64,000 nt of DNA from contig NZ_JAEUAK010000002.1 of assembly GCF_019511345.1 (NCBI RefSeq), forward strand, positions 62,001 to 126,000. The letters run 5' to 3'. Position numbers and translations under genes: made by a program. Source of the stretch: Rhizobium mesosinicum (GTDB taxonomy: Bacteria > Pseudomonadota > Alphaproteobacteria > Rhizobiales > Rhizobiaceae). Under the pieces are notes generated by a model, which saw only the letters and a program-made list of their open reading frames with translations, did not search any database and had not been told where the DNA came from. Below, in pieces: positions 9,879 to 18,090 of the stretch (the first letter of the stretch is position 1; the number at the start of each line of letters is the position of its first letter).

Positions 9879-10550
9879 ATGAAGCAGATTTTTAGGCTCG
9901 CAGCGGCGGCTGCCGTTGCGCTGTCCTGTACGGTTGTGGCCGTTAGCGCGGAACCGGTGATGACGGCAACGGACGCAGTGCGCGGCGTCAAGCAGACCCG
10001 CGAGATCAAGCCACAGTTCCGCAAGCGTGTCGTCCGTCTTGCCACCAGCGAAAAGCCCGGCACCATTATCGTCGACACCAACAACAAGTTTCTCTACCTC
10101 GTCGAAGGCAATAACCGCGCCACGCGTTATGGCATCGGTGTCGGCCGCGACGGTTTCGGCTGGTCGGGTGTCGTGACGGTCGGACGTATGGCAGAATGGC
10201 CGAGCTGGACGCCGCCGGCAGAAATGCGCGCTCGTGAGGCCCGCGAGGGTCACAACCTTCCCGCCGTTCAGCCGGGCGGCCCGGACAATCCGCTCGGTGC
10301 ACGCGCCATGTATCTCTACAAGGGCGGCCGCGACACGATCTTCCGCATTCACGGCACAAACCAGCCCTGGACGATCGGCCTCAACATGTCCTCCGGTTGC
10401 ATCCGGATGATGAATGACGACGTGTCGCATCTTTACAATCGAGTCTCTGTCGGCACCAAGGTCGTCGTCGTCGGCCCCGGCAATAAGCAAGGCAATGTCG
10501 CCTTCCAGGACAAGGGCATTGATATCCTGCGCACTATGTTTGGCGGTTAA
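9879..10550 (+). CDS. L,D-transpeptidase (YkuD domain), second paralogue
   Basis: A 223-aa periplasmic YkuD enzyme with a signal peptide (residues 1-25) and a short linker. The catalytic domain (about 55-205) carries FRIHGTNQPWTIG and MSSGCIRMMND, nucleophile Cys174. A C-terminal extension of about 30 residues (GNKQGNVAFQDKGIDILRTMFGG) is absent from the upstream paralogue. ATG 9879 was chosen because AAGGAGAGG lies 10 nt upstream and MKQIFRLAAAAAVALS starts the signal peptide. Tandem YkuD paralogues are common in Rhizobiales, where polar growth uses L,D-crosslinks. Confidence 0.93.
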   Translation: MKQIFRLAAAAAVALSCTVVAVSAEPVMTATDAVRGVKQTREIKPQFRKRVVRLATSEKPGTIIVDTNNKFLYLVEGNNRATRYGIGVGRDGFGWSGVVTVGRMAEWPSWTPPAEMRAREAREGHNLPAVQPGGPDNPLGARAMYLYKGGRDTIFRIHGTNQPWTIGLNMSSGCIRMMNDDVSHLYNRVSVGTKVVVVGPGNKQGNVAFQDKGIDILRTMFGG

Positions 10551-10567
10551 GCAACACTACATATGAA

Positions 10568-10604
10568 AAATGAAGGCGCAGCAGATGCGCCTTTTTCTTT
10601 TTTA
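10568..10604 (+). terminator. Rho-independent terminator after the second L,D-transpeptidase
   Basis: AAGGCGCA and TGCGCCTT arms are followed by TTTCTTTTTT, about 15 bp after the stop. Confidence 0.88.
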
Positions 10605-10670
10605 AGATTGTGACACAGAATTCTGCCAAAGAATGGAAGTGATAGCCTTTCGGTACTTCGGGGATATTCA

Positions 10671-11351
10671 ATGGCATATGCATCGCGTCTTTCCACCGTG
10701 CTTCTGGCGAGCGTTGCGTTTTCCGCACTTGCATCGGTGGCTGGCACGGCTTCGGCTGAAGATCTGGAGTTTTCTATTTACGGCGGCTACCAGACGGCGC
10801 CGCATAGCCACGTCGATGTTTCCGACGGCACGTCCTTCAGTGCCGGCTGGGAAGGCAAATCCTTCGGCAGTCCGCCCTATTACGGCGGCCGAGTCACCTG
10901 GTGGCTGGGCGACTTCAACCTGCCGAACTGGGGCGTGTCCCTCGACTACACCCATGACAAGGTCTATGCCGACGACGACACCATGGCGCGTTCCCCGGGA
11001 TGGACGCATTTCGAATTCACCGACGGCCTGAACCTCCTAACGGTCAACGGCCTCTACCGATTCAAGGACCCGGTCCGCCGCTGGACCCCCTATCTCGGCG
11101 CCGGTGTCGGCGTGAATATTCCGCATGTCGAAGTCACCCGTCCCCAGGGCACGACTTTCGACTACGAATTCGGTGGCGTAACTTTCCAGGCGCAGGCGGG
11201 CGTCGACTTCCGCGTCACCGACAACTGGTCGACCTTCGTGGAATACAAGGGCACCTATTCGCGCGTCGACGTTCCGATCGACAGCGGCGATCGCCTGAAG
11301 ACGAACATCGTGACCAACGCCGTCAACGTCGGTATTTCCTACCACTGGTGA
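10671..11351 (+). CDS. Outer-membrane beta-barrel protein, LpxQ-like lipid A oxidase candidate
   Basis: A 226-aa protein with a signal peptide (1-29, cleavage after GTASA). It is followed by alternating polar/aromatic strands (EFSIYGGYQTAPHS, YYGGRVTWWL, WGVSLDYTHDKVYAD, FTPYLGAGVGV-type segments) and ends in an aromatic residue (YHW), the outer-membrane barrel sorting signature. The pattern YGGYQTAPHS...AGWEGKSF...LEFTDGLN resembles proteins annotated as rhizobial lipid A oxidase LpxQ, which converts the proximal glucosamine to 2-aminogluconate. That assignment is from memory of the family and needs an alignment. The gene is monocistronic. Confidence 0.72.
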   Translation: MAYASRLSTVLLASVAFSALASVAGTASAEDLEFSIYGGYQTAPHSHVDVSDGTSFSAGWEGKSFGSPPYYGGRVTWWLGDFNLPNWGVSLDYTHDKVYADDDTMARSPGWTHFEFTDGLNLLTVNGLYRFKDPVRRWTPYLGAGVGVNIPHVEVTRPQGTTFDYEFGGVTFQAQAGVDFRVTDNWSTFVEYKGTYSRVDVPIDSGDRLKTNIVTNAVNVGISYHW

Positions 11352-11356
11352 TCCGG

Positions 11357-11402
11357 AGCAATTCCAGCAAAAGTGTGCAGCGGTTTTGCGTCCGGAATTG
11401 CG
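11357..11402. repeat. Rhizobial palindromic intergenic repeat, copy 2 (reverse orientation)
   Basis: AGCAATTCCAGCAAAAGTGT...TCCGGAATTGCG is the reverse complement of the unit at 7620. It starts 6 bp after the outer-membrane protein stop and lies before a convergent gene. Confidence 0.88.
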
Positions 11403-11429
11403 TCAAACAAACAGATAGAACTGCGGGCC

Positions 11430-11870
11430 CTATTTGGTGCCGCAGCTCACTTTGCCTTCGACGACGAAGAAGCTTGTGCTGCCTTCGATGCGCAAGGCAT
11501 AAGTGCCGCCGAAATTCGCCGCAGCCTCATCATGCTTGCCGGCGATCACCGCAAGATCCAGGGACTCGTGTTCGGCATCATCACCTTCGATCGTGAAGAC
11601 TTCCAGACGCAGATCTCCATTGCGCGACCAGCGGTTCGTCAGATCCTTCGATTCGAGAATGCGCTTGCCGAAGCTCTTGGATTTACTGGCGTCCTTGAGC
11701 ATCAGTGCGCCACGGAAATGGATCAGCTGGTGGCCGCCGCCGTCTTGAAAAGCGCTTTCGAGCGTGAACCGCACGTCCTTGTCGTCCGCAGAACAGAAAT
11801 ATCTGACGTCGGCGCGCGCCGCACCAGCTGCGCCGAGCAATACGGCAAGCACCATCAATCCACGCCACAT
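11430..11870 (-). CDS. Secreted protein of unknown function
   Basis: A 146-aa protein with a signal peptide (residues 1-20, cleavage after GAARA), then YFCSADDKDVRFTLESAF and a C-terminal VVEGKVSCGTK. The two cysteines, near the mature N-terminus and near the C-terminus, could form a disulphide in the periplasm. I do not recognise a family. ATG 11870 was chosen because CAGGAG lies 8 nt upstream; the TTG two codons earlier lacks support. It is monocistronic and convergent to the LpxQ-like gene. Confidence 0.72.
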   Translation of the reverse strand: MWRGLMVLAVLLGAAGAARADVRYFCSADDKDVRFTLESAFQDGGGHQLIHFRGALMLKDASKSKSFGKRILESKDLTNRWSRNGDLRLEVFTIEGDDAEHESLDLAVIAGKHDEAAANFGGTYALRIEGSTSFFVVEGKVSCGTK

Positions 11871-11920
11871 GGTCAAAGCTCCTGAGATCGGCCCTGCGAT
11901 CCATCAATGAATCGGCGTTC

Positions 11921-13231
11921 TCAGGCTAGCGGCAAATCCCTTAATTTTTCAGGCACAGCACCGCCGTAGGCCCAATCCAGAAGTTCGACGGTATGCAGGA
12001 TCGGCGTGGCCGTACCAGACCCGATCTGGGTAATACAGCCGATATTGCCGGTGGCGATGATATCGGCCTTCGTCGCCTCGATGTTCTTGACCTTGCGGGC
12101 CTTGAGGGCTGCGGAAATGTCCGGCTGCATGATGTTGTAGGTGCCGGCCGAACCGCAGCAAAGATGGCCCTCGGCCGGATCGCGGACGGTAAAACCTGCC
12201 GCCTTGAGCAGGTGCTTCGGCGCCGTGGTGATCTTCTGGCCATGCTGCATGGAACAGGCAGAGTGATAAGCGACGGTTATGCCCTTCGGCATATGTGCTG
12301 GCAGATCGAGACCGGCCAGATATTCGGTGATGTCCTTGGCAAGCGCCGACACACGCGCCGCCTTGCCGGCATAGGCGGGATCGAGGCGCAGCATGTGACC
12401 GTAATCCTTGATCGTCGTGCCGCAGCCGGAGGCGGTGATGACGATCGCATCGAGGCCGCCAGCCTCGATCTCGCGGGTCCAGACATCGACATTGGCGCGG
12501 GCCGAGGCGAGAGCCTGCTCTTCGCGCCCCATATGATGGACGAGAGCGCCGCAGCAGGCCTCTCCCTCGGGGACGACGACCTCAACGCCAAGGCGCGTCA
12601 GCAGCCGGATGGTCGCCGCGTTGATGGCGGGATCAAGGACCGGCTGCGCGCAGCCGGTGAGGATCGCGACACGTCCGCGGCGCTCGCCCTGCGGCTCATG
12701 CCGGCCAGGGCGGGCAAAAGACGACGGCGCCGGAATACTGCGCGGCGCGAGCGCCAGCATGGCCGCGAACGGCTTCAGTGCTGCCCCGCGCATCAGGCCG
12801 GTAAAGGGACGGCCGATGCGGGCAAGCGCAAGTGCTGCGCGAAAACGGCCGGGATAGGGCAGCACCGCCGCCAGGACGGCGCGGGTTAGCCGGTTCATGA
12901 ACGGCCGCTTATAGGTCTTCTCGATGTGAACCCGGGCATGGTCGACCAGATGCATGTAGTCGACGCCGGAGGGACAGGTGGTCGTGCAGGCAAGGCAGGA
13001 GAGACAGCGGTCGATATGGGTGACGACCTGCGTATCCGCCGCGCGGCCGTTTTCCAGCATGTCCTTGATGAGATAGATGCGCCCGCGCGGGCTGTCGAGT
13101 TCGTTGCCGAGGGTCACATAAGTCGGACAGGTGGCGGTGCAGAAGCCGCAATGCACGCATTTGCGCAGGATCTGCTCGGATTCTGCCACATGCGGATCGG
13201 CAAGCTGGGCAAGGGTGAAGTTGGTCTGCAT
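11921..13231 (-). CDS. glcF: Glycolate oxidase iron-sulfur subunit
   Basis: GlcF passes electrons from the flavin subunits GlcD/GlcE towards quinone. The 436-aa protein has two 4Fe-4S motifs near the N-terminus, CVHCGFCTATCPTY and CLSCLACTTTCPSG. Two CCG-type cysteine-rich repeats follow (EACCGALVHHMG and HLCCGSAGTYN) that typify the glycolate oxidase/heterodisulfide reductase family. It is separated from glcE by 223 bp containing a palindromic element, yet the D-E-F order is conserved, so read-through is likely. Substrate assignment to glycolate rests on the three-gene set. Confidence 0.95.
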   Translation of the reverse strand: MQTNFTLAQLADPHVAESEQILRKCVHCGFCTATCPTYVTLGNELDSPRGRIYLIKDMLENGRAADTQVVTHIDRCLSCLACTTTCPSGVDYMHLVDHARVHIEKTYKRPFMNRLTRAVLAAVLPYPGRFRAALALARIGRPFTGLMRGAALKPFAAMLALAPRSIPAPSSFARPGRHEPQGERRGRVAILTGCAQPVLDPAINAATIRLLTRLGVEVVVPEGEACCGALVHHMGREEQALASARANVDVWTREIEAGGLDAIVITASGCGTTIKDYGHMLRLDPAYAGKAARVSALAKDITEYLAGLDLPAHMPKGITVAYHSACSMQHGQKITTAPKHLLKAAGFTVRDPAEGHLCCGSAGTYNIMQPDISAALKARKVKNIEATKADIIATGNIGCITQIGSGTATPILHTVELLDWAYGGAVPEKLRDLPLA

Positions 13232-13248
13232 TCACGCGATCTCCGCTA

Positions 13249-13396
13249 TCCCCTTCGCCGCAGCGGGGAGAAGGTGGCCCGAAGGGTCCGGTGAAGGGCC
13301 GCACGGCACGCCGTCCGCTGCCCTTCCGCTCTCTCTGCGGGTGAGGCCCCCTCATCCGCCCTGCGGGCACCTTCTCCCCGCTGGGGCGAAGGGGGA
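13249..13396. repeat. RIME-like long palindromic element between glcE and glcF
   Basis: The left half (13249-13290, CCCCTTCGCCGCAGCGGGGA and onward) is the near-perfect complement of the right half (13350-13396, ending CGGCTGGGGCGAAGGGGG-like), with smaller palindromes inside each half. Size and organisation match the rhizobium-specific intergenic mosaic elements (RIME) described in Sinorhizobium and Rhizobium. It interrupts the glc operon between E and F. Confidence 0.8.
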
Positions 13397-13454
13397 GCAA
13401 GAGGCGCCATTGTGCGATTCATCAAGCGTCCATATTCCCGAGTAGGCATCTCCA

Positions 13455-14654
13455 TCATCCCATCTTGCCGGGATTGAAGATTCCCGCCGGATCAAAACTC
13501 TGCTTTACCCGCCGCGACAGCAAGGCCACTGCTTCCTCCTCGGGATGGAACGCCGGTATCCCGGCCCTCGCTTCAGCCGACGCGCGGATCAGCGTCGCAT
13601 GACCACCGCCGAGCGCCTTGACGAAGCGGCGGACGAGATCGGCCTCCGGGTCGGCTTCCATACGCATCCAGACGAGACCGCCCTGCCAGTCATAAAAAGC
13701 ATCGACGCCGGCTTCCAGCCTCAAGGCCGCAACCAGCTGATGGCCGATACCAGGTGCCACCGAAACCCGCCAGACAGGCCGTGCAGTTCCATCGGCATAG
13801 GGCGCCACGTCACGGATCTCCTGCCACAGCTGGCGGCTTGCTGCCCGGTCGAGCCTGACGACCTGGCCGAAGGGCGCCATCGCCGACAGAAGCTTTGCCG
13901 CCCGCGAATCCACTGAGCTGGGCAGGCCTTCGATGCGCAGCACCGTCGCCTCTCCCTCCGGCAACTCGCCGCCGAGAAATTTCCAGGTCACCGTCAAAGG
14001 CAGGTGGGCAGCACCCGAAACCTCCACCGGCAAAGCCATGGCCGCCGCCATAGCATTTGCGGCCTCGGCATCATTGAGACCGGAGACAACGATTGTCTCC
14101 TCAGTCTTGGCACGCGGCGGCACGCGGAAGGTCACTTCGGTCAGGAAGCCGAGCGTGCCGTGCGAGCCAGACAGCAGCTTCACCAGATCGAGGCCTGTGA
14201 CATTTTTCATCACTCGGCCGCCTGCCTTGATGATCTCGCCTTTGCCATTGACGAAACGAATGCCGAGCAGGCTATCGCGCGCAGCACCCGCCACGAAGCG
14301 GCGCGGCCCCGAGACATTGGCGGCGAAGACCCCGCCGATCGTAGGCTCGCCTGATGTGCCCATCAGTGCTCGATGATCCATGGGCTCGAAGGCGAGCATC
14401 TGGCCGTTTTCGGCAAGAGCGGCCGCGACGCCTGCAAGCGGCGTGCCCGCTTTCGCCGTCATTACCATCTCACCGGGATTGTAGGCGACGATACCGGACA
14501 GGCCAGTCGAGCGCAGGCGATCCTCCGCATTGACCGCATTGCCGAAACCCGAGCGCGTATCGCCGCCGCTGATGGCGAGCGCACGACCCTCTTGCGCATG
14601 TGCGCGGACGATCCCCGCGGCTTCTTCTTCGCTTGCCGGCACCAGATCGATCAT
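13455..14654 (-). CDS. glcE: Glycolate oxidase FAD-binding subunit
   Basis: GlcE is the second flavin-type subunit of glycolate oxidase. The 399-aa protein carries the PCMH-type FAD domain with LAISGGDTRSGFGN, GEMVMTAKAGTPLAGV and TIGGVFAANVSGPRRF. The C-terminal half is a cap-like oxidase domain ending in FNPGKMG, which is typical of GlcD/GlcE family members (N-P-G/S-K). It overlaps glcD by 4 bp (14651-14654), so translation is coupled. Confidence 0.95.
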   Translation of the reverse strand: MIDLVPASEEEAAGIVRAHAQEGRALAISGGDTRSGFGNAVNAEDRLRSTGLSGIVAYNPGEMVMTAKAGTPLAGVAAALAENGQMLAFEPMDHRALMGTSGEPTIGGVFAANVSGPRRFVAGAARDSLLGIRFVNGKGEIIKAGGRVMKNVTGLDLVKLLSGSHGTLGFLTEVTFRVPPRAKTEETIVVSGLNDAEAANAMAAAMALPVEVSGAAHLPLTVTWKFLGGELPEGEATVLRIEGLPSSVDSRAAKLLSAMAPFGQVVRLDRAASRQLWQEIRDVAPYADGTARPVWRVSVAPGIGHQLVAALRLEAGVDAFYDWQGGLVWMRMEADPEADLVRRFVKALGGGHATLIRASAEARAGIPAFHPEEEAVALLSRRVKQSFDPAGIFNPGKMG

Positions 14655-16090
14655 GCGTCAGGACGCCCCTGGAGCGGGAAGACCTTGGAAGGGTTCAGCA
14701 GCCATTGCGGATCGAAGGCGGCGCGGGCCGCCATCTGCTGGGCAAGATCGGCCTCGGAATATTGATGACGCATCAGATCGCGTTTCTCGATGCCGACGCC
14801 ATGCTCGCCGGTCAGGCAGCCGCCGGCATCGACGCAGAGCTTGAGGATATCGTTGCCGGCCGCTTCGGCCTTGGCGGCATCCTCGGGGTCGTTGGCATTG
14901 AAGAGGATCAGCGGATGCATGTTGCCGTCGCCGGCGTGGAAGACATTGGCGACGCGCAGCCCGTAACCGGCGACGATCTCGGACGTCCGCTGCAGCACAT
15001 ACGAAAGCTGGCTCAGCGGAACAGTACCATCCATGCAGATGTAATCGGCAATACGGCCGGTGGCGCCGAAGGCGGACTTGCGCCCTTTCCAGATCAGCGC
15101 CGCCTCGGTTGCCGACTGGCATTCGCGCACCGTCTTGACGCCATGGGTGCGGGCGATCCCGACGATGCTTTTCAGCATGTCGTCCATTTCCGCCTCCGAT
15201 CCCTCGACCTCGACGATCAAGAGCGCGCCGACATCGAGCGGGTAGCCGGCATGAGCGAAGGCTTCGCAAATCTCGATCGCCGGCTTGTCCATGAATTCGA
15301 TGGCGACGGGAATAATGCCGGCTGCGATGACATCGGCCACACAGCGGCCGGCCTCTTCGGAGCTTTCGAAACCGAAAAGCACCGGCCGGGCACCCTCCGG
15401 TTTGGCTATGAGACGCACCGTCGCTTCCGTGACGATGCCGAGCTGGCCCTCATGACCGCAGACGAGTCCGAGCAGATCGTAGCCCGCCGCATCCAGAGCC
15501 TTGCCGCCGAGCTCGATCGCCGTGCCATCGGTCAGCACCATCTTGACGCCGAGCAGGTTGTTGGTCGTGACACCATATTTCAGACAATGCGCACCACCGG
15601 AATTCATGCCGATATTGCCGCCGATGGTGCAGGCAAGCTGCGAGCTCGGGTCGGGCGCATAGAAGAAACCGTCCGCAGAGACGGCTTCGGAAATATTGAG
15701 ATTGGTCACACCGGCCTGGACGACCGCGCAGCGATTGGCAAAGTCGATGTCGAGAATACGGTTCATCTTCGACAGGCCGAGCACGACGGCGTCTTCCTGC
15801 GGGATCGCCCCGCCCGAAAGCGAAGTGCCGGCACCGCGAGGAACGACCGGAATGCCGTAGCGATGACAGTATTTCATGACAGCAGCCACTTCCGCAGTCG
15901 AGCGCGGCAGGGCGACGGCGAGCGGCAGCCGGCGGTAGGAAACGAAGGCATCCGTCTCGAAGGGCACGAGCTCGCGCGCTTCGTGAATCAAGCATTCCGG
16001 CGGCAGGAGATCGACAAGATCGGCAACAATTTCCTTGCGGCGCACAAGAACGTCAGGGCGTGGAGCGAGAAACGAAATAGCGTCGGACAT
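14651..16090 (-). CDS. glcD: Glycolate oxidase subunit, FAD-linked (GlcD)
   Basis: The flavoprotein that oxidises glycolate to glyoxylate. The 479-aa protein has the FAD-binding segment PVVPRGAGTSLSGGAIP and GNIGMNSGGAHCLKYGVT. Its C-terminal FAD-oxidase domain contains NVFHAGDGNMHPLILF and GCLTGEHGVGIEKRD, the hallmark of the GlcD/D-lactate dehydrogenase family. ATG 16090 (MSDAISFLAPRP) gives the family length; an upstream in-frame extension lacks conservation. It is the first gene of glcDEF and is divergent from a LysR gene. Confidence 0.96.
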   Translation of the reverse strand: MSDAISFLAPRPDVLVRRKEIVADLVDLLPPECLIHEARELVPFETDAFVSYRRLPLAVALPRSTAEVAAVMKYCHRYGIPVVPRGAGTSLSGGAIPQEDAVVLGLSKMNRILDIDFANRCAVVQAGVTNLNISEAVSADGFFYAPDPSSQLACTIGGNIGMNSGGAHCLKYGVTTNNLLGVKMVLTDGTAIELGGKALDAAGYDLLGLVCGHEGQLGIVTEATVRLIAKPEGARPVLFGFESSEEAGRCVADVIAAGIIPVAIEFMDKPAIEICEAFAHAGYPLDVGALLIVEVEGSEAEMDDMLKSIVGIARTHGVKTVRECQSATEAALIWKGRKSAFGATGRIADYICMDGTVPLSQLSYVLQRTSEIVAGYGLRVANVFHAGDGNMHPLILFNANDPEDAAKAEAAGNDILKLCVDAGGCLTGEHGVGIEKRDLMRHQYSEADLAQQMAARAAFDPQWLLNPSKVFPLQGRPDA

Positions 16091-16186
16091 GGCGTTCTCC
16101 CTCGGCCAAAATGACGGAGACCGATGGCACTTCCTCCCTGTCACCGGTTCTTCGGGCTTAGCACTTTCCCGAAACCGGCGCAAATG

Positions 16187-16198
16187 ATAAGCACTTAT
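16187..16198. promoter_or_regulatory. Inverted repeat in the glcD/LysR divergent promoter
   Basis: ATAAG-CA-CTTAT sits about 32 bp upstream of the preferred LysR start (16230) and about 100 bp upstream of glcD. A LysR-type operator is plausible. Its position would also argue against translation starting at 16197. Confidence 0.4.
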
Positions 16199-16229
16199 GC
16201 CAAAAGGGAAAAAGTTACAAAAAAAGCTT

Positions 16230-17126
16230 ATGACCAATCTGGGTGACTTGGAAATTTTTGCCAAGGTCGTTTCGACCGGAAGCATGTCGCTCGCCGGCCG
16301 CGCGCTCGGCTTTTCCCCTGCTGTCGTTTCCAAGCGCATAAAGCGGCTGGAAGACCGGCTTGGCACGCGGCTCTTGCAGCGTACGACGCGACAGATTTCG
16401 CTGACTGAAGCCGGCCAGGGTTTCTACGATCGCGTACTCGGTATTCTGGCAGGGCTGGAGGAGGCAGAGTTCTACATTTCCGGGCGTTCGGCGCAAATGC
16501 ATGGCACGTTGAAAATCTCCGCTCCCACCTCTTTCGGCCGCATGCACATCGCCCCCTATCTGAAGGCTTTCATGGAGGCGCATCCGGAGCTGGCGATCAA
16601 TCTGGTGCTGACCGACGAGTTCAGCGATATCGTCGGCGGCGGTTTCGATCTTGCAATCCGGATCGCAGAGCTGACCGATTCCAGCCTTGTCGCGCGCCGG
16701 CTGGCGCCTGTGCGCCGCGTGCTCTGCGCCTCGCCTGATTATGTCGCAGCCCATGGCATGCCCAGACACATTGAAGAACTGAAGCAGCATCGCTGTCTGC
16801 CGGCCCACAACAACGATGTCTGGCGACTGGATGGGCCGGACGGCGCCTTCAGCCTGCGGCCCGAGGGGATGCTGATTACCAATTCCAGCGAGGTTATCCG
16901 CGAGACGGTCATTGCCGGCCTCGGCATTGCGCTGCGCTCCACCTGGGACATCGGTGAAGAGCTGAAGAACGGCAAGCTGGTGCAGGTGCTGCCGGCCTAC
17001 GAAGGCTCGCACAATGTGACCCTCTCCGCAGTCTATCCGAGCCGGCAGTTCCTGCCGGCCAAGGTTCGGCTGTTCATCGATTATCTTGCCGAGCTTTACG
17101 GTCCGGTCCCCTATTGGGAGCGCTGA
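16230..17126 (+). CDS. LysR-family transcriptional regulator, divergent from glcDEF
   Basis: A 298-aa LTTR. The N-terminal winged HTH (residues about 4-62) is LEIFAKVVSTGSMSLAGRA, SPAVVSKRIKRLEDRLGTRL, LLQRTTRQISLTEAG. The C-terminal periplasmic-binding-like effector domain covers about 90-290. Its HTH matches the CrgA/DsdC-like LTTR subgroup. The divergent layout makes glcDEF its likely target and suggests a glycolate-pathway ligand, which is inference. ATG 16230 is preferred over ATG 16197 because LTTRs usually begin 3-8 residues before this motif. Confidence 0.9.
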   Translation: MTNLGDLEIFAKVVSTGSMSLAGRALGFSPAVVSKRIKRLEDRLGTRLLQRTTRQISLTEAGQGFYDRVLGILAGLEEAEFYISGRSAQMHGTLKISAPTSFGRMHIAPYLKAFMEAHPELAINLVLTDEFSDIVGGGFDLAIRIAELTDSSLVARRLAPVRRVLCASPDYVAAHGMPRHIEELKQHRCLPAHNNDVWRLDGPDGAFSLRPEGMLITNSSEVIRETVIAGLGIALRSTWDIGEELKNGKLVQVLPAYEGSHNVTLSAVYPSRQFLPAKVRLFIDYLAELYGPVPYWER

Positions 17127-17135
17127 AGCGGGCGA

Positions 17136-18005
17136 TTATCGTGCCAGCCGCTCGACGACGAGATCGAGAAGCGCCCTCAGCCGCGCCAGCCGCTTCATAT
17201 CGCGGTGATAACCAACCCAGGTATCGCGACCGGGCGGCGTCTCGCCGAGATCGACGGGCTCGATTGCTGGAATGGCATCGCCGAGCGGGCGCGGCAGGAC
17301 GGCAAGGCCGGCGCCTCTGGCACAGAGTGTCGCCTGCACATCGCGGTTATTGCTGCGCATGGCGATATCCGCTTTTGGCAACAGCCGCTGCAACCAGCTG
17401 ACATCGGGCATGCCGCCGAAGGCTTCGTCCATGGTGACGAGCCGGGCGCCTTTACCATCGCCCGCTACAGGATGCGGCAGACCGCGACGGATATAAAGGC
17501 CATAGTCGATATGCAGCAGCTTGCGGGATACGACCTCGGTCTCGGTGAAAGGCGCAATCCGGAAGACGATATCGGCTTCCCGGCGTGAGAGGCTGAGAAG
17601 CCGGCTGTCGGTCAGCAGTTCGACGACGACCTTGGGATAGGCAGCAGAGAACTCGGCAAGCACCGGCGAAAGAACATGAGCACCGAACCAGTCTGACGAA
17701 GAGAGCCGCAGCAAGCCGTCGAGCTGTCTGCTCTGGCCGAGGAGCTCGCGCTCCAGCCCGAGTGCCTCCTCTTCCATGCGTTCGGCATGGGCGAAGACAG
17801 TCGTGCCTTCATCGGTCAGGACAAAGCCGTCGGCTGTGCGCTGGAAGAGCGTCTGACCAAGCGAGGTCTCAAGCGCTCGGAGGCGTCGGCCCATCGTCGG
17901 CTGCGTCAGCCCGAGACTGCGGGCGGCGGCGCCGAGTGTTCCGAGGCGCGCGATTGCGAGGAAGAGTTTCAGATCGCTCCATTCCAACAGCGTAGTCTCA
18001 AACAA
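17136..18005 (-). CDS. LysR-family transcriptional regulator, divergent from the MDR oxidoreductase
   Basis: A 289-aa LTTR with HTH WSDLKLFLAIARLGTLGAAA, LTQPTMGRRLRALETSLGQ, LFQRTADGFVLTDEG, and an effector domain of about 90-289. The start appears to be TTG at 18005, because no in-frame ATG lies before the HTH. Its stop is 9 bp beyond that of the previous LysR gene, so the two are convergent. It probably regulates the oxidoreductase starting at 18091. The ligand is not evident. Confidence 0.88.
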   Translation of the reverse strand: MFETTLLEWSDLKLFLAIARLGTLGAAARSLGLTQPTMGRRLRALETSLGQTLFQRTADGFVLTDEGTTVFAHAERMEEEALGLERELLGQSRQLDGLLRLSSSDWFGAHVLSPVLAEFSAAYPKVVVELLTDSRLLSLSRREADIVFRIAPFTETEVVSRKLLHIDYGLYIRRGLPHPVAGDGKGARLVTMDEAFGGMPDVSWLQRLLPKADIAMRSNNRDVQATLCARGAGLAVLPRPLGDAIPAIEPVDLGETPPGRDTWVGYHRDMKRLARLRALLDLVVERLAR

Positions 18006-18090
18006 AATTGCATGGTCTTAATTCTTTATCTTTCATTTTCATTCATAATTCAATGAGGCATTCTGCGTCCAACAAACCCAGGAGAGTTCC

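Noticed and set aside
14600..16114. Plus-strand ORF (504 aa) opposite glcD
   Set aside because: Shadow of glcD; no recognisable motif, while FAD and GlcD motifs are on the minus strand.
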